Shown piece after piece: positions 8,638 to 17,018 of a stretch of DNA of 64,000 bases (the stretch's first letter is position 1; each line of letters starts with the position of its first letter). The DNA is taken from the NCBI GenBank assembly GCA_029977865.1, contig JAPOKA010000005.1:1-64000 (forward strand), in the 5' to 3' direction. Source of the DNA: a bacterium. Lineage in GTDB: Bacteria > Planctomycetota > Phycisphaerae > Phycisphaerales > SM1A02. The notes beneath the pieces are model-generated. The model did not search any database and was not told where the DNA came from. It was given only the letters and a program-made list of their open reading frames with translations. A program made the translations under genes and the position numbers.

Positions 8638-9212
8638 CGACGACCCCGGGAAGGGCACCGGTCGAGGCGGACATCGAGCGGGTGCTGGTGAGCGCGGACG
8701 CCATCGCGAGGCGGGTCGCCGAACTCGCCGAGGAACTCGGTCGCGGCCTCGCCACCGACGGCGCCGACGACGAGGGCATCGTGCTGATGCCGGTGATGAC
8801 CGGCAGCATGCTCTTCGTGAGCGACCTCGTGCGGCAGCTGCCGCACAAGCTGCGGCTCGAGCTCGCGCTGGTCTCGAGCTATCCCGGCACCGCGCAGCAG
8901 AGCCAGGGGGCGAAGCTGACCATGCCGTTGCCGACCGGCCTCGAGGGGCGGCACATCGTGCTTGTCGACGACATCCTCGACTCCGGCGGGACCATCCGGT
9001 TCCTGCAGAAGGAACTCGCCAAGCAGGCGCCCGCCTCGCTGCGGACCATCGTGCTGCTTCGCAAGCCGCGGCCCGATGCCGCAGACGTTCCCTGCGAGCA
9101 TGTCGGCTTCGAGATCCCCGACGAGTTCGTGGTCGGCTACGGCCTCGACTTCGACGGGCTCTACCGGAACCTGCCGTACATCGGGACGCTGAGGCCGAAG
9201 TCGGCAGAGTGA
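8634..9212 (+). CDS. hpt: Hypoxanthine phosphoribosyltransferase
   Basis: 192 aa, close to bacterial Hpt. The enzyme salvages hypoxanthine and guanine with PRPP to IMP and GMP. The PRPP loop VLVDDILDSGGT lies at about residues 109-120. The flexible loop region SSYPGTAQQSQG and the C-terminal YGLDFDGLYRNLPYIG are typical. Translation starts at a GTG whose last two bases are shared with the gatB TGA (GTGA overlap at 8634-8637). GGGAGG inside the end of gatB is a good ribosome-binding site. Coupling to gatB is therefore expected. Confidence 0.95.
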   Translation: MTTTPGRAPVEADIERVLVSADAIARRVAELAEELGRGLATDGADDEGIVLMPVMTGSMLFVSDLVRQLPHKLRLELALVSSYPGTAQQSQGAKLTMPLPTGLEGRHIVLVDDILDSGGTIRFLQKELAKQAPASLRTIVLLRKPRPDAADVPCEHVGFEIPDEFVVGYGLDFDGLYRNLPYIGTLRPKSAE

Positions 9213-9290
9213 ACTCGAATCTGCTCCCGGCTCGCGAGGACACGGAGGATCATGAGCGGTCGCCGACCCTTGCTCGTTGAGCCTGATCGC

Positions 9291-9899
9291 TCAAGAAGTG
9301 GCTGCAGCGATCGGCGGCTCGGAACTCCACGAGGTCCGCGGCCGCCGCGGCGGGAACTCGGCAACGAACGACGGATCTGAGATCTCGAGGAACTCGGCGA
9401 GTCGCTCGGTCCGATCCCAGAGTTCGTCGTAGCGGATCAGCAGCAGGTTCGGGTGGGGGTGGCTCTTGAACCAGTCGATCTGTCGAACGACGGCGCGGCG
9501 AAGGGCTCGCGGCCTCGCTTCGCCAAGGCCGAGCACGCTGCCGATGCTCCCGAGCTTCGATCCGTGCCGGGGGATCCAGCCTCTGCGGCGGATGCTGCGG
9601 ACGATGTCGTCGACATCACCGTGCACGAACAGCACCTTGAGTTCGTCGGCGAGTCGCTTCGGCAACCTCGGTGCGTGCTTGAGGTGATCGCGGTCGTCGT
9701 TGCAGTTCACGCGACGGTACTTGCCGATGTGATCGATGAGCATCGAGGTCCCCACGCCCCCTGGGGAGACCACCGCGACCTCGAGTCCTCGGCCAGCCTT
9801 GATCCTGAGGACTCCGAGGTTCCGCAGCGAAGCCCGCAGCAGCAATCGCGGCAGCTCGAACACGGAGCCGTTGTGGTCCCTCGTGGTCGCGTTGCTCAT
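9291..9899 (-). CDS. Sulfotransferase-like P-loop protein
   Basis: 202 aa. The stretch SPGGVGTSMLIDHIGKY (about residues 45-61) resembles the 5'-phosphosulfate-binding loop of PAPS-dependent sulfotransferases. VLFVHGDVDDIVRSI resembles their second strand-helix unit. LLLIRYDELWDRTERLAEFL near the C-terminus matches the region where this fold presents an Arg-Tyr-Asp/Glu segment. It is short for a complete sulfotransferase, so it may be a minimal or divergent member. It lies downstream of a glycosyltransferase and an O-antigen ligase on the same strand, suggesting modification of that glycan (inference). Confidence 0.55.
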   Translation of the reverse strand: MSNATTRDHNGSVFELPRLLLRASLRNLGVLRIKAGRGLEVAVVSPGGVGTSMLIDHIGKYRRVNCNDDRDHLKHAPRLPKRLADELKVLFVHGDVDDIVRSIRRRGWIPRHGSKLGSIGSVLGLGEARPRALRRAVVRQIDWFKSHPHPNLLLIRYDELWDRTERLAEFLEISDPSFVAEFPPRRPRTSWSSEPPIAAATS

Positions 9900-10005
9900 G
9901 TCGGGTCATCCGTCAGCCGGCCGAACAGGCCGGATCGTGCGGCGGAGATTGTTCTGCATGGGGTTGACATGGGAATCGGGGCATTGTGACAGCGAAGCGG
10001 CTCGT

Positions 10006-11136
10006 TCACGCGGGCCCGAACGCGTCGGCGACGAAACTGCCCGGGTGATGGCGGGAAGCGAGGGTCGCTGCCGCGGTGCGGGCGCGGGCTGACAAGGACT
10101 CCCAGTCGTCCCGGCTCGAGCGCACCGCCTCGTCGAGGGACGCGACATCCCCGAATCGCACCACCACTCCGCAGCCGAACTCCCGCACCAGCTTCGCCGG
10201 CTCGGTGTCCTCGCTCGCGACGATCGGCGACCCCGAGAGGATCGCGTCGAGGGCCACGCCGCTCACCTGTCCGCCGAAGGTCCGCGGGTCGTAGGCGGCG
10301 AGGGTGATCGCGCCACGGAAGTTGCCGCGGTAGGCGGCGCGATCGAGGGTTCCTTCGTGCTCGCGCAGCAGGGGATACCCCGCCGCTTCGATCCGCCGCA
10401 GCAGCGGTCCTTCGCGGCGGCCGTGCCGAGAGGGGTGCTTGGTCGAGGACTGCAGCAGGATCGGAGTCGCCTCGCCCCGCGCAGACCAGCGCTCGATCAG
10501 CGCGGCAAGGTCGGCGAGCCCCTTGTTGAATCGAAGCGACCCCGCCATCAGCACGTGGCGGAACGACGTCGCCTGCGGCGGCGGGGGGGCGATGACCGGG
10601 TACGCGATGCGGCGAACCCGCCGCCACCCGACCGCGCGGAGGGAGTCCCGCACCGCATCGGTGGTGGCCAGCGCCAGGCAGTGGCGACGCGCTCGCGCCG
10701 CCACGCGGTGCAGGCAGCGTTCAAACGCCGAACGCGGCGGCCAGTGGAAGAGCAGGCTCGTCCGTTCGAGGAGCTCGCGCGAGAGTCCCGGCCGCGCGAG
10801 CGCGAGGGCGTGCGCTGCGCGAGCGGTGAGGATCAAGGCGTGTCCGGCGGTGCCGGCCAGGCCGCAGGCCTCGCGCTCCGATCTCGCGCCCGGCGCACCG
10901 TGGCGAATCCAAGCAAGGTCCATCCCAAGCGACGTGGCGCTCCAGCCGGTTGGCGGTTCGGCAAGGCCACCCACCATCACCGCCGAACGGGTGTGCTCGG
11001 CGAAGCCCACCAGCACCGCATCGGCGAGCTCGTCGTAGTGGCCGCGGCCCTTTCCCACTCGCGGCTCGATCAGCACCAGTGGTGCCGCGGCGCTCCCGCG
11101 AGCCGCCTCACCGCCTGCGGCGCTGGCCTCACTCAT
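10006..11136 (-). CDS. Glycosyltransferase, GT-B fold
   Basis: 376 aa. The C-terminal half has glycosyltransferase group 1 character: RHVLMAGSLRFNKGLADL begins the second Rossmann unit, and GVALDAILSGSPIVASEDTEPA corresponds to the donor-binding (E)x7(E) region, here imperfect. The N-terminal half carries an unusual opening (LIEPRVGKGRGHYDELADAV) where the acceptor would bind. The donor sugar cannot be read from sequence. The start codon overlaps the stop of the upstream O-antigen ligase gene by 4 bases (ATGA, 11133-11136), so the two are probably coupled. The short N-terminal Ala/Gly/Glu-rich segment looks disordered. Confidence 0.75.
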   Translation of the reverse strand: MSEASAAGGEAARGSAAAPLVLIEPRVGKGRGHYDELADAVLVGFAEHTRSAVMVGGLAEPPTGWSATSLGMDLAWIRHGAPGARSEREACGLAGTAGHALILTARAAHALALARPGLSRELLERTSLLFHWPPRSAFERCLHRVAARARRHCLALATTDAVRDSLRAVGWRRVRRIAYPVIAPPPPQATSFRHVLMAGSLRFNKGLADLAALIERWSARGEATPILLQSSTKHPSRHGRREGPLLRRIEAAGYPLLREHEGTLDRAAYRGNFRGAITLAAYDPRTFGGQVSGVALDAILSGSPIVASEDTEPAKLVREFGCGVVVRFGDVASLDEAVRSSRDDWESLSARARTAAATLASRHHPGSFVADAFGPA

Positions 11137-12425
11137 CGCTCGATCCAGTGATCGAGCCAGTCGTCCTCGGCTCCAAGCCCGAATTCACCCATCGAACGCT
11201 GCGTCGGACGCGGGAGCAGCAGGATGGTGGCCAACAGCATGGAGAGTCCGCAGGAGATTCCTCGGTGCAACGGATGATCGAACTGACCCGCGGCGAAGGT
11301 GGCGAAGAAGATCGAGATGGATATCGCAGCGAGCGGCTCGCTTCCGCGGCGACGCCACCCCGCGACGAGGCCGACGACCGTCGCCGAGGTGAGCACCGCC
11401 AGTCCGATCAGGCCGCTTTCGAAGAGCACGTCGATCTCGAGATTGTGGGAGTAGGAGAGCCCCTCGCGATCGCGCAGCCACGTCAGGCAGGGAAAGCGTT
11501 CCGATTCGGTGTCGGCCAGCGGAAGGACCACCTCGGGCCAGCGGTTGATTCCGAATCCGAGCCAAGGCCGATCCGACCAGGATCGCAAGGTGGCTTGCCA
11601 CAGGCAGACCCGCGAAGTCGAGTAGTCGGACCAGTCGAGATTCCATCGCTTTGCCGCAGCGCCATGCATCCAGAAGCTCGCCGTGACGGTGAGCGCTGCG
11701 ATGACCACCGCGGCGGAGAGGACCACGAGCCGCCGCCGCCATCGCCAAGGACCGAGCGTCACGATCGCCAGCAGCCCGACGAGCAGCCCGATGAGGATCG
11801 ATCGCTGGCTTCCGGTCGCGGCCGCGGTGGCCGCGATCAGCAGCACCGCCATCGACACCGACTTGATCCGCCACGAGCTGCCGCCGATCAGCGCCGCGGT
11901 CGCGGCAATCGCCGCTATCGGAACGACGAACGAGCCTCGGGGCCGGGCGACGGCGTCAAGTCGAGCGCCGTCGGCAAGGAGCAGCAGACCCTCGACGGCG
12001 CAGATCACCGCGCAGAGCGTGGCGCCGATCGCGAGTCCGGCGAGCAGCATTCGCCAACGATGGACCACCGGAACCACGAGCAGCGGCACGAGGAACTGGC
12101 GATGCGGCAGCGCCGCGATCAGATCTCCGGCCGGTTCGCCGCGAAGGCCCGCCACCACCGCAATGATCAACCACGCCAGCAGGAGGGCTGCGGGCCAGGT
12201 CCGCAGGGCTGCCCACCAGATAGGGAGCATCGCCGGCAGCCTGACCACCACCGCGACCACCAGCGCCCCGAACAGGACCCCCTCGGCGGAGCGGGAGAAC
12301 ATCAGGCTGGCGCACCAGGCGGCGGCGATCCCCGCGTGGATCGCCCCAAGGCTTGGGTCCCGCCGGTCGGCAGAAACAAGGGCGGCGAGCAGGTCTGGAT
12401 GCTGCGGGGTCGAGGACATCCTCAA
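11133..12425 (-). CDS. O-antigen ligase/polymerase-like membrane protein (Wzy_C family)
   Basis: 430 aa with about ten to twelve hydrophobic segments spread over the protein. A large periplasmic loop (about residues 260-340) carries the Wzy_C hallmarks: a Trp/Arg-rich WSDRPWLGFGINRWPEV and then YSHNLEIDVLFESGLIGL, with the conserved His. Proteins of this family polymerise repeat units or ligate glycan to a lipid or protein carrier. Which of these applies is not decidable here. It is first in a leftward unit followed by a glycosyltransferase and, after a gap, a sulfotransferase-like gene. A second in-frame Met lies two codons downstream. Confidence 0.82.
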   Translation of the reverse strand: MRMSSTPQHPDLLAALVSADRRDPSLGAIHAGIAAAWCASLMFSRSAEGVLFGALVVAVVVRLPAMLPIWWAALRTWPAALLLAWLIIAVVAGLRGEPAGDLIAALPHRQFLVPLLVVPVVHRWRMLLAGLAIGATLCAVICAVEGLLLLADGARLDAVARPRGSFVVPIAAIAATAALIGGSSWRIKSVSMAVLLIAATAAATGSQRSILIGLLVGLLAIVTLGPWRWRRRLVVLSAAVVIAALTVTASFWMHGAAAKRWNLDWSDYSTSRVCLWQATLRSWSDRPWLGFGINRWPEVVLPLADTESERFPCLTWLRDREGLSYSHNLEIDVLFESGLIGLAVLTSATVVGLVAGWRRRGSEPLAAISISIFFATFAAGQFDHPLHRGISCGLSMLLATILLLPRPTQRSMGEFGLGAEDDWLDHWIER

Positions 12426-12561
12426 TCCGGGAGGCTCCGGTCGATCGTGGGGTGCTCGCAGGAGCCGGATCGCCGCAGAGTCATGGTATCGAGGGGGATT
12501 GGAGGTCGTGCCGCGCCGCCGGTCTCGTTAGCATGCGGCTTCGCCTCAGGAGATCGAACCC

Positions 12562-13926
12562 ATGACGCCACCCATCGACCGACGCCGCTTCGTCCAGACC
12601 ACGCTCGCCACCACCGCCGCCGCGCTCGCGTGGCGACCGACCTTCGCCTCGGCCCGCTCGCTGCAGAAGCTGCGGGTCGGCTCGGTCGGTGTGGGCGGAA
12701 TGGGCGCGACCGACGTCACCCAGATCGCAGGCCACGCCAACGTCGAGATCGCGGCCCTCTGCGACATCGACACCGAGCGGCTCAATGCCATGGGTGAGAA
12801 GTTCCCCAAGGCGGCCCGCTTCAACGACTGGCGCGAGATGCTTGCCACCATGGGCGATTCGCTCGATGCGGTCTCGGTGACCACGCCCGACCACATGCAC
12901 GCGCCGATCACCATGACTGCGCTCGACATGGGCAAGCACGTCTACTGCCAGAAGCCTCTGACCCACAGCGTGAACGAGGGTCGCGCCATCGCCCTCAAGG
13001 CGAAGCAGAACCCCGGGCTCGCGACGCAGATGGGCACTCAGATCGCCTCCTACGACCACAAGCGCCAGGCGACGCAGATGCTCGCCGAAGGCAAGATCGT
13101 GGGCACGGTCACCTCGATCCACGGATGGACCGATCGTCCGGTGCGCTACTGGGCACAGGGCAAGCTGCGTCCCGAGGGATCGGATCCGATTCCCAACAAC
13201 GTCGCCTGGTACAACTGGCTCGGCGTCGCCGAGAGCCGTCCCTACATCAAGAAGGTCTACCACCCCTTCGCGTGGCGCGGCTTCCGCGACTTCGGCTGCG
13301 GCGCCCTCGGCGACATGGCCTGCCACATCATCGACACCCCGCTGCAGGCGATGGATCTGCTGGTGCCGACCGACGTCACCGTCGAGTGCACCGACTCGAC
13401 CGAGGACATGTTCCCGACCAAGGAGACCATCCGCTTCACCCTCAAGGGCAACAAGTACACCGGCAACAAGAACATCCCCTTCGTCTGGTACGACGGCGGA
13501 ATCCTGCCGACGCCCTCGGAGCTCGGACTGCCCGGCGACTTCAAGATCCCGCAGAACACCGTGGCGGTGGTGGGCGAGGAAGGCACCTTCCTCATCCCAT
13601 ACGAGGGCAGCGTGATCTCGCAGCTCTTCAAGGGCGGCAAGCCGGTCGAGTTCAAGATGCCGACCCTCGCCGATCCCGGCCGCAACCACTGGCACCACTG
13701 GGTCGAGTGCTGTGCCGGCAAGGACAAGACCCAGACCAACTTCGTCTACGCGGGCACGCTCTGCGAAATGCTCTCGCTTGGCGCGTTCGGTTCGCTCTTC
13801 CCGAACCAGAAGCTCGAGTGGGACGCCAAGTCGATGCAGGTGACCAACAACAGCGGTGCCAATCGCCTCGTCACCCGCGTCTATCGCGACGGTTGGGGCG
13901 TGCCGATGCCGACCGGCGTGATGTGA
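12562..13926 (+). CDS. Tat-exported Gfo/Idh/MocA-family oxidoreductase
   Basis: 454 aa. DRRRFVQTTLATTAAALAW is a twin-arginine signal. The Rossmann fold follows with VGSVGVGGMG as the dinucleotide loop, then the family motif HVYCQKPLTHSVNE carrying the catalytic Lys-Pro pair. A C-terminal GFO/IDH alpha-beta domain includes WRGFRDFGCGALGDMACH. Members oxidise or epimerise sugars and inositols using NAD(P); the exported planctomycete branch is large and mostly uncharacterised, so the substrate is unknown. CAGGAG is placed 8 bases before the ATG. A strong hairpin follows the stop. The gene appears monocistronic. Confidence 0.9.
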   Translation: MTPPIDRRRFVQTTLATTAAALAWRPTFASARSLQKLRVGSVGVGGMGATDVTQIAGHANVEIAALCDIDTERLNAMGEKFPKAARFNDWREMLATMGDSLDAVSVTTPDHMHAPITMTALDMGKHVYCQKPLTHSVNEGRAIALKAKQNPGLATQMGTQIASYDHKRQATQMLAEGKIVGTVTSIHGWTDRPVRYWAQGKLRPEGSDPIPNNVAWYNWLGVAESRPYIKKVYHPFAWRGFRDFGCGALGDMACHIIDTPLQAMDLLVPTDVTVECTDSTEDMFPTKETIRFTLKGNKYTGNKNIPFVWYDGGILPTPSELGLPGDFKIPQNTVAVVGEEGTFLIPYEGSVISQLFKGGKPVEFKMPTLADPGRNHWHHWVECCAGKDKTQTNFVYAGTLCEMLSLGAFGSLFPNQKLEWDAKSMQVTNNSGANRLVTRVYRDGWGVPMPTGVM

Positions 13927-13948
13927 TCCCCGGCAACTTCCGACCTTC

Positions 13949-13978
13949 AACAAGGGGCGCCTTCTGGCGCCCCTTGTT
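13949..13978. terminator. Strong bidirectional stem-loop
   Basis: A perfect 13-bp inverted repeat (arms 13949-13961 and 13966-13978) with loop TTCT lies 23 bp after the oxidoreductase stop and before the convergent carrier gene. No long T tract follows on either strand, but stem strength and position fit a terminator. Confidence 0.7.
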
Positions 13979-14071
13979 CATCTCCGGAGCCGGTGCGTCG
14001 CGGTCGCCTCGATCACCGCGAACGAGGAAGGCGGGCGAGTCTCGTGCGCTCGGCAGCCGTTCTCCGCACGG

Positions 14072-15364
14072 TCACGCCGATGGCAGGTCGGCCGCGAGAT
14101 CGGTAGGAGTTTTGCGCGGCGCGACGAACGGCAGCACCAGCACCAGCGCCGCCTGCAGGCCGCCGGCGATCAGGTAGATCGTCGCCACTTCGAACCGCTC
14201 GTCGAAGGGGCCCGCGAGCCGCAGGCCGATCGTCGTCGAGAGATTGAGCAGGGCCATGTAGGCGGTGAACTGCGTCGCCGCGACGCGTGGCGAGGAGACC
14301 GCCATGAACAGGGCGAAGAGCGAGACGTTGAGCACTGCCATCAGGCCGCTTTCGATGACGAGGTAGCCGACGAGGAACCACCGCTCGCCCCACATGCCGT
14401 CGAAGACTCCGAAGGCAGCGATCATGGCCCCGAGCACCACCGCGGAGATCGCGGCGAGTCGCCGCGGCCCCACCACGTCGGCGAGGAATCCACCCGCGAT
14501 CGAACCACCCAGGCCCGCCCAGACGCCGAGCGTGCCGGTGATCCCCACGTACTCCTCCTTGGTCCAGCCCAGATCCTGGATGAAGAGGATGTTGGCGATG
14601 GGAGAGAGCAGGCCCGAGGGAAGCAGCGCCAGCACCGCGACCACCGCGGCGAGCAGGCTCGAGCGTCGCGAGAACGCCCGCACCAGATCCATCACCAGCG
14701 AGAGGAACGATCGCTCCTCGAGCGACTCGGTCTGCGGGCTCGGGGCGCCCGGAGACCATGGAAGCAACCGCTCGCCGGGGCGCTCGCGGATCAGGAGCGG
14801 CAGCAGCATGATTGCGGCGAGCAGGGCGGCCTGCACCACCATGGTCGCCGCCATTCCCAGCGGACCGATCAGCACGCCGAGCCCGGCGGCTCCGAGCGAA
14901 GTGCCGAGGTACTTCGATCCGTACATCAGGCCGTTGGCCTTGCCGCGTTCGGCATCGGTGAGCAGGTCGACTGCGAGCGCATCGACGGAGACGTCCTGCA
15001 GGGCGTTGAAGATGTTGTGCAGCAGGATCAGGACGCCGATCGTCGAGATCGCGCGGGCCGGATCGGGCACCATGGCCATCGCGAGAATCGTCGTGACCAT
15101 GCCCACCTGCGCGAGCAGGATCCACGGTCTTCGCCGCCCCATCGCCGGCAGCGTCCAGCGATCGACCACCGGACCGAACGCCCACTTGAAGGCCCACGGA
15201 ATCATGCCCATCGCGAGGGTGGCGCCGATCGCCTCGGCGTCGAGGCCCTGCTCGGCGAAGTAGGCCGCAAGGGTGTAGACCACGAATCCGTAGGGGATCC
15301 CCTGAGCCACGTAGAGGGCGCAGAGGGTGGTGATCCGCAGCAGCGGGCTGGTCGAGAGGGTCAC
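14072..15364 (-). CDS. MFS carrier, AmpG/PAT-like
   Basis: 430 aa from a GTG start, with about twelve membrane segments. YVAQGIPYGFVVYTLAAYF and MIPWAFKWAFGPVVDRW match the first-helix and helix 2-3 loop motifs of AmpG/PAT carriers, which import muropeptides or related compounds with protons. LHNIFNALQDVSVDALAVD is another typical stretch. The substrate cannot be assigned; no peptidoglycan-recycling gene is adjacent. The frame remains open to an ATG at 15442, but that start would overlap the divergent pgl start. The GTG just before the first hydrophobic segment is therefore preferred, leaving 76 bp for divergent promoters. Confidence 0.82.
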   Translation of the reverse strand: MTLSTSPLLRITTLCALYVAQGIPYGFVVYTLAAYFAEQGLDAEAIGATLAMGMIPWAFKWAFGPVVDRWTLPAMGRRRPWILLAQVGMVTTILAMAMVPDPARAISTIGVLILLHNIFNALQDVSVDALAVDLLTDAERGKANGLMYGSKYLGTSLGAAGLGVLIGPLGMAATMVVQAALLAAIMLLPLLIRERPGERLLPWSPGAPSPQTESLEERSFLSLVMDLVRAFSRRSSLLAAVVAVLALLPSGLLSPIANILFIQDLGWTKEEYVGITGTLGVWAGLGGSIAGGFLADVVGPRRLAAISAVVLGAMIAAFGVFDGMWGERWFLVGYLVIESGLMAVLNVSLFALFMAVSSPRVAATQFTAYMALLNLSTTIGLRLAGPFDERFEVATIYLIAGGLQAALVLVLPFVAPRKTPTDLAADLPSA

Positions 15365-15440
15365 GAGTCGCGAAGGTAGCCGAGGGGGCGAGTCACGGGG
15401 CCCTGCTTGCGGCGAGACGCTCGACCGCGAAGATGAGTCC

Positions 15441-16235
15441 ATGACCACGCCAGATGCCGCTCGGCCCGACGACGATCTCATTCCCTTTGCCGAAGAACCC
15501 GTGCCGCCCTCCTTGCCAGGCACGGTGCGGGTCTCCGCGACCGCGGACGCGACGATCGACGCATTGGCCGCCGACCTCGTGGCCCACGCGCTTGCCTGCG
15601 TGCGCCAGTTCGGCGACTTCCATCTCGCCCTCTCCGGCGGCAACACGCCGTTTCCCCTCTACGAGCGGCTGATGTACGACCCGATGTACCGCGACCTCCC
15701 CTGGAAGCGCACGCATCTCTGGATGGTCGACGAGCGCTGCGTGCCGTTCGACGATCCCATGAGCAACTTCGGGAAGATCTCCGAGATCATCGTCGACCAC
15801 TCCGGCATTCCTCCCGAGCAGGTGCATCCGATCGAGGCGACCGCGTCCGACGCCGATGTCCGCTACGAGCGCACCTTGCGGGAGACCCTCGCGTGGCGAG
15901 AGAAGGGCCACGACCGCCTCGACTTCGTGCTGCTCGGCATGGGCGACAACGGCCACACCGCGAGCCTCTTCCCGCACACCGCGGTGCTGGGCGTGAAGGA
16001 TCGCCTTGCCGCCCGCTGCACCGGCGCCGACGTCACCCCCGATCGCATCACCATGACCTACCCGCTGCTCAACGCCTCGCGGGTGCTCGCGCCGCTGGTG
16101 GTGGGTGCGGGCAAGGCGGAGATGGTGGCGCGGGTGGCGACCGGCCACGATCCCATCGAGGAGATTCCCATCAAGGGCATTCGTCCCGTCGGCGGCGAGT
16201 TGCGGTGGTATCTCGACGCCGCCGCGGCGGGGTGA
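15441..16235 (+). CDS. pgl: 6-phosphogluconolactonase (DevB type)
   Basis: 264 aa. It hydrolyses 6-phosphogluconolactone in the oxidative pentose phosphate pathway. Family blocks are HLALSGGNTPFPLYERL, WMVDERCVPFDDPMSNFG and LLGMGDNGHTASLFPHT. Many family members carry D-D/E-D-G-H-T-A-S at the third block; here the residue before GHTAS is Asn rather than Asp, a possibly relevant change near the active site. The N-terminal 30 residues are extra. No zwf or gnd lies beside it, although transketolase is in the window at 59687. It is divergent from the MFS carrier. Confidence 0.9.
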   Translation: MTTPDAARPDDDLIPFAEEPVPPSLPGTVRVSATADATIDALAADLVAHALACVRQFGDFHLALSGGNTPFPLYERLMYDPMYRDLPWKRTHLWMVDERCVPFDDPMSNFGKISEIIVDHSGIPPEQVHPIEATASDADVRYERTLRETLAWREKGHDRLDFVLLGMGDNGHTASLFPHTAVLGVKDRLAARCTGADVTPDRITMTYPLLNASRVLAPLVVGAGKAEMVARVATGHDPIEEIPIKGIRPVGGELRWYLDAAAAG

Positions 16236-16357
16236 ACGCCGGCGCCCACCAGCGTCGCCTGACGCGGCTCACCTGACCGGACAACCCTGCCTGTCCTCGT
16301 GGATCGGCCTGCAGACGGCGTACTGGACCTCGCCCGAGCGCTCCACCATTTGGACGG

Positions 16358-16386
16358 TTGACACTGGAGCGCCTCTCGCAGATCTT
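16358..16386 (+). promoter_or_regulatory. Possible sigma-70-like promoter before the cupin gene
   Basis: A consensus TTGACA at 16358-16363 is followed after 17 bases by GATCTT (16381-16386), which matches TATAAT at only three positions. It lies 41 bp upstream of the cupin start. The -35 and spacing are good; the -10 is weak. Confidence 0.3.
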
Positions 16387-16427
16387 GCGAAGGCGTGTCC
16401 CCGCTTCGCGAACTGGAGGCTGCACCT

Positions 16428-16787
16428 ATGGCTGGCACGACCGATCACAAGTCGTTCGACAATCCTGACGAAGTGCGTGAGTTCCCCCACGGCAAGGGCG
16501 AGATCTTGCGGATCGGTGGCGGAGAGGTCGGCCGCTACACGCTCGAGCCGGGCTGGAGATGGTCAGAGCACGTCAAGCCGAAGGCCGGCACCGAGCTTTG
16601 CGAGGCTCCACACTTCCAGTACCAGCTCTCGGGCACTGTCCGGTTGCGCATGGCCGACGGCACGGAGTTCGATATCCGCGCGGGCGAGGTCGCGGTTCTC
16701 GAGCCCGGTCACGACGCCTGGGTCGTGGGCGACGAACCCGCCGTCGTCATCGACTGGGGCGGCGCGCACAACTGGGGCAAGAGCTAG
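16428..16787 (+). CDS. Small cupin-domain protein
   Basis: 119 aa from the ATG at 16428, which has GGAG in CTGGAGGC about 8 bases upstream; an in-frame ATG at 16395 would add 11 residues. It is a single beta-barrel of the RmlC-like cupin type, with an EPGWRWSEH strand, FQYQLSGTVRLRMADG and IRAGEVAVLEPGHDAWVVG. Potential metal ligands are sparse: the first motif has one His (SEH), an extra His lies in PHFQYQ, and a third is in PGHDAW. Whether it is an enzyme or a ligand sensor is unknown. It is followed by a terminator shared with the convergent dockerin gene. Confidence 0.75.
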   Translation: MAGTTDHKSFDNPDEVREFPHGKGEILRIGGGEVGRYTLEPGWRWSEHVKPKAGTELCEAPHFQYQLSGTVRLRMADGTEFDIRAGEVAVLEPGHDAWVVGDEPAVVIDWGGAHNWGKS

Positions 16788-16958
16788 CGGCAACCAATAT
16801 CCGAGCGCCGCGACGTCGGACCCACATCCGACGTCGTCGATCGCTTCCAGACCTTCGACGAGAGCGACACCCCCAGCAGGGACACTCTGATCCAAGGGAA
16901 GTTGCGCCAGGACGTCGATCACCAGTGCCTGTTCGTGACGGCGACTGGAGCGAAATGA

Positions 16959-16989
16959 AAACCCCCCCGGGCCGAGGCCCGAGGGGGTT
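16959..16989. terminator. Stem-loop terminator
   Basis: A C-rich/G-rich inverted repeat (about 16959-16974 with 16975-16989, one mismatch) lies 30 bp beyond the stop of the minus-strand dockerin gene. Read on the minus strand it ends in seven G and then TTTTCATTT, a good intrinsic-terminator tail. Confidence 0.7.
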
Positions 16990-17018
16990 GCAGGATCACG
17001 CTGAAGAACGCCGTTCGA

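Noticed and set aside
6922-9243. Antisense open frame of 773 codons on the minus strand
   Set aside because: It covers gatB and hpt on the opposite strand, which are unambiguous; no recognisable domain.
9963-9968. TTGACA as a plus-strand promoter element
   Set aside because: No gene follows on the plus strand for over 2.5 kb and no -10 box is spaced correctly.
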